Shown here: piece after piece, positions 26,617 through 35,116 of the stretch | How the letters are laid out: every line of letters starts with the position of its first letter | Position numbering within the stretch: position 1 is the stretch's first letter | Assembly: GCA_900546845.1 (NCBI GenBank) | Contig: UREK01000008.1 | Coordinates: forward strand, 1 to 64,000 | Direction of reading: 5' to 3' | Source: an uncultured Eubacteriales bacterium | GTDB lineage: Bacteria > Bacillota > Clostridia > Christensenellales > CAG-138 | DNA length: 64,000 nucleotides | Notes under the pieces: model-generated | Database searches by the model: none | The model's input: the letters and a program-made list of their open reading frames with translations, nothing else | Told to the model about the DNA's origin: nothing | Translations under genes and position numbers: made by a program

Positions 26617-28407
26617 ATGAACTACAGGTCGCATGTGTTGGTCTGCGCAGGCACGGGCTGCACGTCCTCAAATTCCCTGCGCATTATTGAAAATTTTCAT
26701 AAAAAGCTGGAAGAAACCGGCTATGATAAAGAGGTTCAGGTCATCCGCACGGGCTGCTTCGGCCTCTGCGCAGCCGGCCCCGTCGTGGTGGTTTACCCCG
26801 AGGGTGTGTATTACAGCCATGTCAAGCCGGAGGACGTTGAGGAGATCGTGAACGAGCACCTCATCAAGGGCCGCCCGGTGCAGCGCCTCATCTACAAGGA
26901 GCAGGACGAAAGCGGCGTCAACATCACGCTCAACGATTCCGACTTCTACAAAAAGCAGCACCGCATCGCGTTGCGCAACTGCGGCATGATCGACCCGGAA
27001 AACATCGACGAATACATTGCCTTCGACGGCTACAAAGCCCTCGGCAAGGTGCTCACCGAGATGACGCGGGACGAGGTCATCGATACCATCATCCGTTCCG
27101 GCCTGCGCGGCCGCGGCGGCGGCGGCTTCCCCACCGGCCTGAAATGGAAATTCGCCAAGGCACCGGAAAGCGACGTGAAATACGTTTGCTGCAACGCGGA
27201 TGAGGGCGACCCCGGCGCGTTTATGGATCGCTCTGTGCTTGAGGGCGACCCGCATTCCGTGCTGGAGGCCATGACCATCGCGGGCTATGCCATCGGCGCG
27301 CAGCAGGGCTACATCTACGTACGCGCGGAATACCCCATCGCCGTAAAGCGCCTCCGCGTGGCGATTGGCCAGGCGCGGGAATACGGCCTCCTGGGCGACA
27401 ACATCATGGGCACCGGCTTCAAGTTTGACATCGACCTGCGCCTTGGCAGCGGCGCGTTCGTCTGCGGCGAGGAAACCGCGCTGCTCGCCTCCATCGAAGG
27501 CGGCCGCGGCGAGCCCCGCCCGCGCCCCCCGTTCCCGGCGGTGAAGGGCCTTTTCGGCAAGCCGACGCTGCTCAACAATGTGGAAACCTATGCCAACATC
27601 TGCCAGATCATCCTCAACGGAGCGGAATGGTTCGCCGCGATGGGCACCGAAAAGAGCAAGGGCACCAAGGTGTTTGCGCTCGGCGGCAAGATCAACAACA
27701 CCGGCCTTGTGGAGATCCCGATGGGCACCACGCTGCGCGAGGTCATTTACGAGATCGGCGGCGGCATCCCGAACGGGAAGAAGTTCAAGGCCGCGCAGAC
27801 GGGCGGCCCCTCCGGCGGCTGCATTCCCGCGGAACACCTTGACATCCCGATCGATTATGACAACCTCATCGCCATCGGCTCCATGATGGGTTCCGGCGGC
27901 ATGATCGTCATGGATGAGGACAACTGCATGGTCAACATCGCCAAGTTCTTCCTCGAGTTCACGGTGGATGAATCCTGCGGCAAGTGCCCGCCCTGCCGCA
28001 TCGGCACGCGGCGCATGCTCGAGATGCTTGAAAAGATCACGAGCGGCAAGGGCGAGCCGGGCGACATTGAGAAGCTCGAAAAGCTCGCTTACAACATCAA
28101 GGCAGCGGCGCTGTGCGGCCTGGGCCAGACCGCGCCCAACCCCGTGCTTTCCACCATCCGCTATTTCCGGGATGAATACGAGGCGCATATCAACGAAAAG
28201 CGCTGCCCGGCGGGCGTGTGCAAGGCGCTGCTCAACTACGTGATCGACCCCGAGAAGTGCCGCGGATGCAGCCTCTGCGCGCGCAAGTGCCCCGCGGGCG
28301 CGATCTCCGGCGAGATCAAGAAGCCGTTTGTGATCGATCCCGCGAAGTGCGTCAAGTGCGGCGCGTGCATGGAAACGTGCAAATTCGGCGCGATCAGCAA
28401 GAAGTGA
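26617..28407 (+). CDS. nuoF: NuoF/HndC-like NADH-binding subunit
   Basis: 596 residues. The N-terminal thioredoxin-like [2Fe-2S] domain has CAGTGCTSS and TGCFGLCAAGP (about residues 9-50). The 51-kDa flavoprotein core has the NADH/FMN signature GLRGRGGGGFPTGLKWKF (about 160-178), the CNADEGDPGAFMDR segment, and the [4Fe-4S] motif ESCGKCPPCRIGTRRM. Two C-terminal [4Fe-4S] ferredoxin motifs follow: CRGCSLCARKCPAG and CVKCGACMETCKFG. This is the full HydB/HndC architecture. It would oxidise or reduce NAD(P)H and exchange electrons with ferredoxin. The usual next gene, the [FeFe] hydrogenase catalytic subunit, is absent; a hairpin and a ZIP transporter follow. Confidence 0.97.
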   Translation: MNYRSHVLVCAGTGCTSSNSLRIIENFHKKLEETGYDKEVQVIRTGCFGLCAAGPVVVVYPEGVYYSHVKPEDVEEIVNEHLIKGRPVQRLIYKEQDESGVNITLNDSDFYKKQHRIALRNCGMIDPENIDEYIAFDGYKALGKVLTEMTRDEVIDTIIRSGLRGRGGGGFPTGLKWKFAKAPESDVKYVCCNADEGDPGAFMDRSVLEGDPHSVLEAMTIAGYAIGAQQGYIYVRAEYPIAVKRLRVAIGQAREYGLLGDNIMGTGFKFDIDLRLGSGAFVCGEETALLASIEGGRGEPRPRPPFPAVKGLFGKPTLLNNVETYANICQIILNGAEWFAAMGTEKSKGTKVFALGGKINNTGLVEIPMGTTLREVIYEIGGGIPNGKKFKAAQTGGPSGGCIPAEHLDIPIDYDNLIAIGSMMGSGGMIVMDEDNCMVNIAKFFLEFTVDESCGKCPPCRIGTRRMLEMLEKITSGKGEPGDIEKLEKLAYNIKAAALCGLGQTAPNPVLSTIRYFRDEYEAHINEKRCPAGVCKALLNYVIDPEKCRGCSLCARKCPAGAISGEIKKPFVIDPAKCVKCGACMETCKFGAISKK

Positions 28408-28430
28408 CGGCAAAACAATACGAACGCATG

Positions 28431-28460
28431 GGGAGCACCTTCATTTCCGGGGGTGCTCCC
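28431..28460 (+). terminator. Hairpin ending the NuoEF-type operon
   Basis: GGGAGCACC (28431-28439) pairs with GGTGCTCCC (28452-28460). It begins 23 bases after the nuoF-like stop. T-run missing. Confidence 0.65.
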
Positions 28461-28591
28461 GCTTGTGAAAAGGGCGGCGCATGCTGCGGTTGCGGCGAAG
28501 CGGAACGCATCTGCGCAAACCTGCAAAAACATATGGGCTTTGCTGGATGCGCTTGCGGAGACAGGGAAGGATGTGCTACAATATCTTTGAT

Positions 28592-28609
28592 GGTTAGAAT
28601 ATGCTAACC
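28592..28609. promoter_or_regulatory. Inverted repeat upstream of the ZIP transporter
   Basis: GGTTAG, six bases, CTAACC. The half-sites equal those of the DtxR/MntR-type metal-regulator operators, but the spacing is wider (6 instead of 1). It sits about 85 bases before the start of a divalent-metal transporter. Confidence 0.45.
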
Positions 28610-28692
28610 TTTATGCGCGAAAGGAACTGAAAAACCGGAAAGTACCGGCAAGCCGGATATGCAAAACACGGATGGGATAGGGGGGAAGGCGC

Positions 28693-29481
28693 GTGGGCGA
28701 AACGGCAAAGATAATCATGGGGGTAATGATCCCTTTCCTGGGGACAGCGCTTGGCGCGGCGATGGTGTTCTTCATGAAGGAGGCGATGGACGCCCGCCTG
28801 CAAAAGCTGCTGCTGGGTTTCGCGGCGGGCGTGATGATCGCGGCCTCGGTCTGGTCGCTGTTGATCCCGGCCATCGAGATGGCGGAAGCGGCGGGCAAGA
28901 CGGCCTGGGTTCCCGCCGTGGTGGGGTTCCTCGTGGGCGTCGGGTTTCTGCTGGCGCTCGATACGCTCATCCCGCACCTGCACCTGGATTCCACCACGCC
29001 GGAGGGCCGCCCAAGTACGCTTGGGAAATCCCTCATGCTGGTGCTGGCTGTGACGCTGCACAACATCCCGGAGGGGATGGCGGTGGGCGTCGTGCTCGCG
29101 GGCATGCGCGCCGGGAACGAGGCGATCAGCGCGGCCAGCGCGCTTGCGCTCGCTGCGGGCATCGCGCTCCAGAACTTTCCGGAGGGCGCGATCATCTCCA
29201 TGCCGCTTGTGAGCACGGGGATCTCCAAGCGCAAGGCGTTCGGGTATGGGCTCCTTTCCGGCGTCGTCGAGCCGGTGGGAGCGGTGCTGACGATCCTCCT
29301 GACCTCGCTTGTGACGCCCATCCTGCCGTACGTTCTCGCCTTTGCCGCCGGGGCCATGATCTACGTGGTGGTGGAGGAGCTGATCCCGGAGGCGCAGGCC
29401 GGGGCGCATTCCAACATCGGGACCATCGGCGCGGCGCTCGGCTTTGCGCTCATGATGGTGCTCGACGTGGCGCTCGGCTGA
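28693..29481 (+). CDS. ZIP-family divalent metal transporter
   Basis: GTG start at 28693 after GGGGGGAAGG; 262 residues. Eight transmembrane helices are predicted by eye. The metal-binding helix motifs are LHNIPEGMAVGV (H-N-x-P-E-G) in helix 4 and LQNFPEGAIISM (Q-N-x-P-E-G) in helix 5, both typical of the ZupT/GufA branch. A His pair, IPHLHLD, lies in the cytosolic loop between helices 3 and 4. It would import zinc, iron or manganese. An inverted repeat reminiscent of metal-regulator sites lies upstream. Confidence 0.95.
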   Translation: MGETAKIIMGVMIPFLGTALGAAMVFFMKEAMDARLQKLLLGFAAGVMIAASVWSLLIPAIEMAEAAGKTAWVPAVVGFLVGVGFLLALDTLIPHLHLDSTTPEGRPSTLGKSLMLVLAVTLHNIPEGMAVGVVLAGMRAGNEAISAASALALAAGIALQNFPEGAIISMPLVSTGISKRKAFGYGLLSGVVEPVGAVLTILLTSLVTPILPYVLAFAAGAMIYVVVEELIPEAQAGAHSNIGTIGAALGFALMMVLDVALG

Positions 29482-29672
29482 CCCAGCCCCAAAAGCCCAA
29501 CCAAAAAGAGCCCGCCGCCGTCCTCTGGCTGCTGGGCTCTCTTCCTGTTATAAATTTTTTTGCTTTTGACCTTGCGGCTCACCGGGTTGAACGCCCAAGT
29601 GCGCCGCCCGGCCCGGTCCAGTTCCCGCCGGGCCTTTTTGCTGAGTTTTTCCTTTGGAATAAAATGCGTCAT
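29361..29672 (-). CDS. Small basic conserved protein, C-terminus possibly extended
   Basis: ATG 29672 overlaps the yqeB stop (ATGA) and has a GGAGG site eight bases upstream, so translation is well supported. The first 46 residues (MTHFIPKEKLSKKARRELDR, then RTWAFNPVSRKVKSKKIYNR) look like a short, strongly basic protein that I have seen in clostridial genomes without known function. The frame then continues as RAQQPEDGGGLFLVGLLG through the terminator hairpin and about 120 bases antisense into the ZIP gene, to 103 residues in all. The extension is probably the result of a lost stop codon or indel; a natural end near residue 48-65 is likely. Confidence 0.6.
   Translation of the reverse strand: MTHFIPKEKLSKKARRELDRAGRRTWAFNPVSRKVKSKKIYNRKRAQQPEDGGGLFLVGLLGLGQPSATSSTIMSAKPSAAPMVPMLECAPACASGISSSTTT
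29501..29540 (-). terminator. Terminator between convergent ZIP and yqeCB transcripts
   Basis: AGAGCCC (29507-29513) pairs with GGGCTCT (29534-29540). On the minus strand the stem is followed by TTTTT, so it mainly ends the yqeC-yqeB transcript; on the plus strand a T-run comes about 13 bases later. Confidence 0.7.
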
Positions 29673-30499
29673 GTTGTCCTCCGTTCTTTTGGTTCCAGTT
29701 CAGTCTTGTTCTCCTGTGCCGCCCGCCAATGGAATATTGCCTCCAATACGCCGCCGGCGATGGCGAGCGCCTTGTCGGAAACCGTGAAGCAATGCTCCCG
29801 CGCGCAGCGGGGGTCCACGTCGCCCGCCTTCATCCCGGCAGGAACAGGGAGGCCGTCCGGCAGGATGCCCCGCAGGCAGCCCGCGATCTCCGTGCGCAGC
29901 GGCACGCCGCCCACATCCGCGACGGCGTCGCCGGCGGCGACCATCTCGCCGATCAGCAGACGGGCGTGGAATACGCCCGCGGCAGGCGCATAAAGCACGC
30001 GCTCCTTGGCATAACCACCCACGCTGCCGGGCACGCCGGTGTTGGGCAGGGCGGAGCCTTCATAGATGCAGCGGCCGAGCGTATGCCCGCGCATGGTCTC
30101 CACCACGCAGTGGCAATCGGCCCCTGCCGTGAAGCCCGGCCCGAGCGCCACGACGAGCGGCGCATCCGAGATACGCGTGCCGAGGTTCCGCTTGGCGAGC
30201 ATCGCGTCCACGAGCACATCCGGGCGGTAGGCTGCTATGTTTTCCCCCGCGGGGTCGATGATGACGGCGGGCGCGCCGCGCAGAAGCGCTTCCCGCACCT
30301 CCGCTTCCGTCCCGCACAGGCGGGCGGTTACGCCCTCCACCGTGGCGGAGCCATGGTAAACTGCCTCCGAGAAGGCGACCGTGCGCCGCACGGCTGTTGG
30401 CCGGGGCAGCTCGGTCAAAATCAGTGAAAACCCACAGCGGTGCAGCCGCAGGGCGACGCCCGTTGCGATGTCGCCCGCGCCGCGTATTAAAACCAGCAT
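29669..30499 (-). CDS. yqeB: YqeB, selenium-dependent molybdenum hydroxylase system protein
   Basis: 276 residues starting at ATG 30499 with GGGAGG upstream, overlapping yqeC by 13 bases. The N-terminus VLIRGAGDIATGVALRLHRC is a Rossmann-like nucleotide-binding turn typical of the EF2563/YqeB family. It continues with VDAMLAKRNLGTRISDAPLV and VALGPGFTAGADCHCVVETM, and a biotinyl/lipoyl-like C-terminal half (YAPAAGVFHARLLIGEMVAA onward). In known genomes YqeB accompanies xdhC, yqeC and selenium-dependent molybdenum hydroxylases such as xanthine dehydrogenase. The other members of that set (XdhC, NTPase) are on the opposite strand nearby. Confidence 0.93.
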   Translation of the reverse strand: MLVLIRGAGDIATGVALRLHRCGFSLILTELPRPTAVRRTVAFSEAVYHGSATVEGVTARLCGTEAEVREALLRGAPAVIIDPAGENIAAYRPDVLVDAMLAKRNLGTRISDAPLVVALGPGFTAGADCHCVVETMRGHTLGRCIYEGSALPNTGVPGSVGGYAKERVLYAPAAGVFHARLLIGEMVAAGDAVADVGGVPLRTEIAGCLRGILPDGLPVPAGMKAGDVDPRCAREHCFTVSDKALAIAGGVLEAIFHWRAAQENKTELEPKERRTT

Positions 30500-31182
30500 C
30501 CGATCACATCCTCCCTTAACATAGCAGTGGCGGCGGGATACCCTTCCGCGCGGAGCAAACGGGCGATGGCTTCACCCCGGGCGCGCAGCTCCGGCGTATC
30601 CGCCTGGTTGAGCAGCGCGGCCGCCGGGCAGGAAACGCCGCTGTGCCGGAAGCCTCGGAGCAGGATGCGCGCAACGTCCTCTTCCCCGATGCAATGCGCG
30701 GGAGAGAACCCGGAAAGCGCACAGCGGTGCAGCACTTCGCCTGCCGGCCTGCCGAGTGCGGAAAGCCCGGCTACCTGGATGAGCAGCCCTGTCCCCTCCG
30801 GGATGCAGGGCTCGTCCGCCCGGTGCCACTTGAGCGGCAGCCGCCGGGAGCCATCCGCCTCGCAGAGCACGTGGTCGAAAGCCCCACATGCCGCGGCGAA
30901 AAGCTCCGGCGCAAGCCCGGCCATCTTCCCGCCTCCCGCCGGGTATCCGGCGAGCACGAGCGCGCCGGGCCGCGCGGCCGCGGTGAGCTCCTCCGGCGCG
31001 GCGGGCGCGCAAAACGCAACGCCTGCGGGCGGCGGCCAGGCGAGGTGGGTGGTGGTCGTGAGCAGCACCGCAGCGCCGTCCGCGGCGAGCGCGCGGCCCA
31101 GATGGAACAGGAGCGCCGTCTTTCCGCCGCCGCCCGTTATGGCAATTACCTTTGGCGGCGGACAGGGAAGGGAAAGCTGCAT
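30487..31182 (-). CDS. yqeC: YqeC, selenium cofactor maturation protein
   Basis: 231 residues, ATG 31182 after GGAGGA. The Walker A-like motif AITGGGGKTALLFHLG lies at residues about 14-28, followed by VLLTTTTHLAWP and CEADGSRRLPLKWHRADEPC, which are the hallmarks of the YqeC family. It is assigned to maturation of selenium-containing molybdenum hydroxylases. It heads a minus-strand operon yqeC-yqeB-small ORF and is divergent from a FecCD-type importer operon. Confidence 0.93.
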   Translation of the reverse strand: MQLSLPCPPPKVIAITGGGGKTALLFHLGRALAADGAAVLLTTTTHLAWPPPAGVAFCAPAAPEELTAAARPGALVLAGYPAGGGKMAGLAPELFAAACGAFDHVLCEADGSRRLPLKWHRADEPCIPEGTGLLIQVAGLSALGRPAGEVLHRCALSGFSPAHCIGEEDVARILLRGFRHSGVSCPAAALLNQADTPELRARGEAIARLLRAEGYPAATAMLREDVIGCWF

Positions 31183-31284
31183 GGGATTCCTCCTGCGGGC
31201 AATGGAATCTTTCTATTTCATCATACTATATTTTCCCGCAAAACGCCAATGTGATCACCACAAAACACGGCGCTTCCTTTTGGG

Positions 31285-31314
31285 TGGACAAGCCGGCATG
31301 CAATCTGGTATAAT
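31285..31314 (+). promoter_or_regulatory. Sigma-A promoter of the FecCD-XdhC operon
   Basis: TGGACA (31285-31290), 18-base spacer, TATAAT (31309-31314), about 48 bases before the start codon. Confidence 0.75.
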
Positions 31315-31321
31315 GAATTAG

Positions 31322-31345
31322 CGTTATTCTCGTATAAAAATAACG
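31322..31345. promoter_or_regulatory. Operator-like inverted repeat in the 5' leader
   Basis: CGTTATT and AATAACG flank a 10-base centre, starting 8 bases after the -10 box, where a bound repressor would block transcription. The sequence resembles no consensus I can name firmly; it also resembles E. coli ModE half-sites (CGTTAT), which fits a molybdenum locus. Confidence 0.6.
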
Positions 31346-31361
31346 ATCTTGGTGGAACGCT

Positions 31362-32468
31362 ATGGCTTCTTTGCGAAAAAAACAACCGGCCATTCCGAAG
31401 CAGCGCAGCGCACGCTCCCAGCCCCGGGTGCTGCTTTTGCTCGCGCTGCTGCTCCTTGCGTTGTTCCTCACCTCCTTCGCGTTCGGGCGCTACGGCGTGC
31501 CCGTTTGGGATGTGGCGCGCATTCTTGCCTACCGCGCGGCCGCGCTCGTGGAGGATGGGCTTGGCTGGCTGCTGCGGCGCCCCGTGGAATTCCTGCCCGA
31601 TACGGCGCCCTGGACGGCGCAGATGGAGACGGCTGTTATCAACATCCGCCTACCGCGCATCCTGCTTGCGTGCATGGTGGGCTGCTGCCTTTCGGCGGCG
31701 GGCGCGGCGTATCAAGGCGTGTTCCAGAACCCGATGGCCTCGCCGGACGTGCTGGGCGCGTCCTCCGGCGCGGCGTTTGGCGCGGCGCTTGCGATCCTGC
31801 TCGGCACATCCAAGCGGGGCGTAACGCTCGCGGCCTTCGCGGCAAGCCTCGTTGCGGTTTCGCTCGTGTTCCTGATCGCGCAGCGCGCGCCGGGGAACCG
31901 AGTCGTGAACCTGATCCTCGGCGGCATTATGGCAGGCTCCCTATTCTCGGCGGCGACCTCCTATGTGAAGCTGGTGGCGGATCCGGCGAACCAGCTCCCG
32001 GAGATCACCTATTGGCTCATGGGGAGCCTTTCCGGCACAAGGCTTGCGGATGTTGGCCTTGCGGCCATCCCCATGGCGCTCGGCTGCATTCCGCTGCTGC
32101 TGATCCGCTGGCGCATCAATCTGCTGACCCTGGGCGATGAGGAAGCGCGTACGCTCGGCGTGAACACGAACCTGCTGCGCATCCTCGTGATCGTATGCGC
32201 GACGCTCGTTACTGCGGCGAGCATCTCTGTTTCCGGCATGATCGGCTGGGTCGGCCTCGTGATCCCGCACCTCGCGCGCAAGCTCGCCGGGAACAACTAC
32301 CGCTATCTCATGCCGGCAAGCATGCTGGCGGGAGCAGCGTTCCTGCTGGTGGTGGACAGCATTTCGCGCAACCTGCTTGCCGTGGAGATCCCCATAGGCA
32401 TCCTGACCGCGTTCATCGGCGCGCCGTTCTTCCTATACTTGATTTTAAGACGGGAGAAAACGCTGTGA
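31362..32468 (+). CDS. FecCD-family ABC importer permease
   Basis: 368 residues, about nine to ten transmembrane helices. Family motifs are RLPRILLACMVGCCLSAAGA, the AAYQGVFQNPMASPDVLGAS segment, and SVSGMIGWVGLVIPHLARKL near the C-terminus. This is a type II importer permease (BtuC/FhuB/MolB fold) for iron-siderophore, cobalamin or, in the MolBCA case, molybdate/tungstate. With the ATPase that overlaps its stop and the lipoprotein at 33994 it forms a complete importer. The surrounding molybdenum-hydroxylase genes make a molybdate-type substrate an attractive inference. Confidence 0.93.
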   Translation: MASLRKKQPAIPKQRSARSQPRVLLLLALLLLALFLTSFAFGRYGVPVWDVARILAYRAAALVEDGLGWLLRRPVEFLPDTAPWTAQMETAVINIRLPRILLACMVGCCLSAAGAAYQGVFQNPMASPDVLGASSGAAFGAALAILLGTSKRGVTLAAFAASLVAVSLVFLIAQRAPGNRVVNLILGGIMAGSLFSAATSYVKLVADPANQLPEITYWLMGSLSGTRLADVGLAAIPMALGCIPLLLIRWRINLLTLGDEEARTLGVNTNLLRILVIVCATLVTAASISVSGMIGWVGLVIPHLARKLAGNNYRYLMPASMLAGAAFLLVVDSISRNLLAVEIPIGILTAFIGAPFFLYLILRREKTL

Positions 32469-33250
32469 GCATTTCCATAGAACAACTGCAATTTGCGTAC
32501 CGTGCGCATCCCGTGCTGCAAGGGGTGAGCTTTTCGGCGGAGAATGGCTGCCTGCTCGCGGTGCTCGGGCCAAACGGCGCGGGCAAAACGACGCTGTTCC
32601 GCTGCATCCTCGGCCTCCTCAGCCGTTACCGGGGGCGCATCCTCGTGGACGGCATGGACGCGCGGGCGCTTTCCGCCCGGGAGCTTGCGCGCCGCGTCGC
32701 CTACATCCCCCAGGTGCATGGGCAGGCGTTCTCCTATTCCGTGTTGGAGATGGTGCTTATGGGCATGACGCATGGGATTTCGCCGCTTGCAGCCCCGAAG
32801 GAGAAGGAGGCCGCCGCGGCGCGTGCCGCACTCGCGCGGCTTGGGATCGAGCATCTTGCGCGGGTCCCGTTTTCCCAGCTTTCCGGCGGGGAGCAGCAGC
32901 TCGTGCTGATCGCCCGGGCGCTTGCGCAGGCGGCGCGTACGCTCGTGATGGACGAGCCGACGGCGAGCCTCGATTACGGCAACCAGGCGCGCGTGCTCGA
33001 ACATGCGCGCACACTCGCGCGGGAGGGCTACGCCGTAGTGCTTTCCACGCACAACCCGCAGCATGCGCTCACCTATGCGGATGCGGCGCTGGCCCTGCTG
33101 GATGGGCGTGTTGCGGCATATGGCCCGCCGGCGGAGGTGCTGGATGCGGCGTTGCTGTACCGGCTTTATGGTGTGCGGGTGGAATTTTTGAAAACGGAAA
33201 GCGGCATGCTGATCGCGCCGCGCGCCGGAGGTGGGGAACATGCGGTTTGA
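32465..33250 (+). CDS. ABC importer ATPase (FepC/BtuD/MolC type)
   Basis: The start is GTG 32465, overlapping the permease stop (GTGA); 261 residues. Walker A is GPNGAGKTT, the signature is LSGGEQQLV, Walker B is TLVMDEPTASLDYG, and the H-loop is STHNPQH. It powers the FecCD-type permease. The 3' end overlaps the following methyltransferase by about 11 bases, supporting a single operon. Confidence 0.94.
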   Translation: MSISIEQLQFAYRAHPVLQGVSFSAENGCLLAVLGPNGAGKTTLFRCILGLLSRYRGRILVDGMDARALSARELARRVAYIPQVHGQAFSYSVLEMVLMGMTHGISPLAAPKEKEAAAARAALARLGIEHLARVPFSQLSGGEQQLVLIARALAQAARTLVMDEPTASLDYGNQARVLEHARTLAREGYAVVLSTHNPQHALTYADAALALLDGRVAAYGPPAEVLDAALLYRLYGVRVEFLKTESGMLIAPRAGGGEHAV

Positions 33251-33962
33251 ATGGACGCGGGACGCGATCCGCTTCCGCCTGGATGCGGCGGCGCGCGTCC
33301 GCTTTGATGAGGCGATTGCCGCGCGCATCCTGCCGTACCTGCCGGAAAATGCGCACCTGTGCGACGCGGGCTGCGGCCTCGGGCTGCTGAGCCTCGCGCT
33401 CGCGCCCCGCTGCCGCGCCGTGACGGCGGTGGACGAAAGCGGCGCTGCGCTCGCCGTACTGGAAGAAAACGCGGCGCGTGCAGGGATTGAGAATATACGA
33501 GGCGTGCAGGGGAACCTGTTCGCCATGCGGCCGGAGACGCCGTATGACGCGATGGTTTTCTGCTTCTTCGGCCATACACGGGAAACGCTGCGCGCGGTGC
33601 GCGCCCAGTGCGCCGGGCGTGCGATCCTCATCAAACGGGATCATGCGGAGCGGCGTTTCACACTGGAGCACCGGCCGGCGCGGCGGCTGAACTTCCAAAC
33701 GGCCTGCGCGGAGCTTGCGGCGCTCCAGACACCCTTTCTTTCGGAGACGTTCCCGCTGGAGATGGGGCAGCCCTTCCGCTCACTCGCGGATGCGGCGCGC
33801 TTCTTCGCGCTTTTCAGCGAGGATGGCGCATCCCAGGATCTGGAGCGGATCGCGGAGCGGCTCGTGGAAACCGGGGAAGCGGAATTCCCGTATTATTTGC
33901 CGGCCCGGCGCATGCTCGGCATGATCGTGCTCGACGCGGGGGACATTCCCGATTTCGTATAA
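33240..33962 (+). CDS. Class I SAM-dependent methyltransferase
   Basis: The start is ATG 33240 (SD GGAGG just upstream); 240 residues. The SAM-binding motif I is LCDAGCGLGLLSLAL (about residues 41-55), followed by AVTAVDESGAALAVLEENAA (acidic ribose-binding loop) and MVFCFFGHTRETLR. There is no recognisable substrate domain. It is embedded between the ATPase and the binding-protein gene of the importer, so its substrate may be the imported ligand or a cofactor such as the pterin; this is speculative. Confidence 0.85.
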   Translation: MRFEWTRDAIRFRLDAAARVRFDEAIAARILPYLPENAHLCDAGCGLGLLSLALAPRCRAVTAVDESGAALAVLEENAARAGIENIRGVQGNLFAMRPETPYDAMVFCFFGHTRETLRAVRAQCAGRAILIKRDHAERRFTLEHRPARRLNFQTACAELAALQTPFLSETFPLEMGQPFRSLADAARFFALFSEDGASQDLERIAERLVETGEAEFPYYLPARRMLGMIVLDAGDIPDFV

Positions 33963-33993
33963 ATTACATTCTGACCAACTGGAGGATTATACG

Positions 33994-35106
33994 ATGAAAA
34001 AACTGCTCGCTTTTACGCTGGCCGCGCTGGTGGCGGCATCGGCCCTTGGATGCGCCGCGCAAACGCCTGCGCGGACGCACGCGCCTGCGCAAACGGAGCT
34101 TCCGCCGGAAACTGCGCCGGGAACGCGGCAGTTTACCGATTCCGCCGGGCGTACGGTGGAGCTGCCCGCGCAGCTTGATTTGGTCGCCGTGTCCGGGCCG
34201 CTCGCGCAGATCGTGCTGTTCGCACTCTGCCCGGACAAGCTCGTAGGCATCGCTTCCGCGTGGGATGAGAGCGCCGCGGAATATCTTGCGGCGGAGTATT
34301 ACAACCTGCCTGAGCTTGGCCAGCTTTACGGCGGGAAGGGCGAGCTGAACCTGGAAGCGCTGCTTGCAAGCGGCGCGCAGGTGGTCATCGACGTTGGCGA
34401 ACCCAAGGACAGCGTCGCGGAGGATCTCGACGCGCTGCAGGAGCAGACAGGCGTCCCGTTTGTGCATATCACGGCGACGACGGAGACGATGGGCGAGGCA
34501 TACCGCAAGCTGGGTGAGCTCACCGGCATGGCGGAGGCAGCGGAAACGCTTGCCGCTTACTGCGATGAAATCTACGCGCAAACGCTTGCGCTTGCGGGCA
34601 GCGTCAAAAAGGTGAACCTGCTCTACTGCCTGGGCGATGCGGGGCTCAACGTGATCGCGCAGGGGAGCTACCATGCGGAGATCATCGACCTGCTTTCCAA
34701 CAACCTTGCCGTTGTGGATGAGCCCTCCAGCAAGGGCAGCGGCAACGAGGTGGATATGGAGCAGATCCTCCTCTGGAACCCGGACGTGATCCTGTTTGCG
34801 CCGGGCGGCATCTATGCTGCGGTTGGGGAGGACGCCATCTGGCAGCAAGTCGCGGCCATTCAAAGCGGCGCGTACTACGAGGTACCCTTTGGGCCGTATA
34901 ACTGGATGGGTTTTCCGCCTTCCGTGCAGCGCTACCTCGGCATGCTCTGGATGGCGAAGCTGCTTTATCCGGAGTCTGCGGAATACGACCTTTACGCGGA
35001 GGCGGCGGAATACTTCCGCCTGTTTTACCACAGCGAGCTGACCGAGGCGCAGTACGGCGCTTTGGTTGCAAATTCCATCGGCGCGGCGGAAACGCCTGCT
35101 GCATAG
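33994..35106 (+). CDS. ABC importer substrate-binding lipoprotein
   Basis: 370 residues. Signal peptide with lipobox ASALGCAAQ (Cys near residue 20). A periplasmic-binding-protein type III (FecB/BtuF) fold follows: RQFTDSAGRTVELPAQLDLV, VIDVGEPKDSVAEDLDALQE, and DMEQILLWNPDVILFAPGG. Its ligand is unproven. Candidates are iron-siderophore, cobalamin or molybdate/tungstate; the last fits the surrounding molybdenum-enzyme genes and has a precedent in the MolBCA importer, which has the same fold. Confidence 0.92.
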   Translation: MKKLLAFTLAALVAASALGCAAQTPARTHAPAQTELPPETAPGTRQFTDSAGRTVELPAQLDLVAVSGPLAQIVLFALCPDKLVGIASAWDESAAEYLAAEYYNLPELGQLYGGKGELNLEALLASGAQVVIDVGEPKDSVAEDLDALQEQTGVPFVHITATTETMGEAYRKLGELTGMAEAAETLAAYCDEIYAQTLALAGSVKKVNLLYCLGDAGLNVIAQGSYHAEIIDLLSNNLAVVDEPSSKGSGNEVDMEQILLWNPDVILFAPGGIYAAVGEDAIWQQVAAIQSGAYYEVPFGPYNWMGFPPSVQRYLGMLWMAKLLYPESAEYDLYAEAAEYFRLFYHSELTEAQYGALVANSIGAAETPAA

Positions 35107-35116
35107 GAGGACATAT

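Noticed and set aside
28428..28607. 59-codon Cys-rich open frame after the nuoF-like gene
   Set aside because: Contains about nine Cys and starts with ATG, but has no ribosome site and overlaps the terminator hairpin and the operator-like dyad. Kept only as a note.
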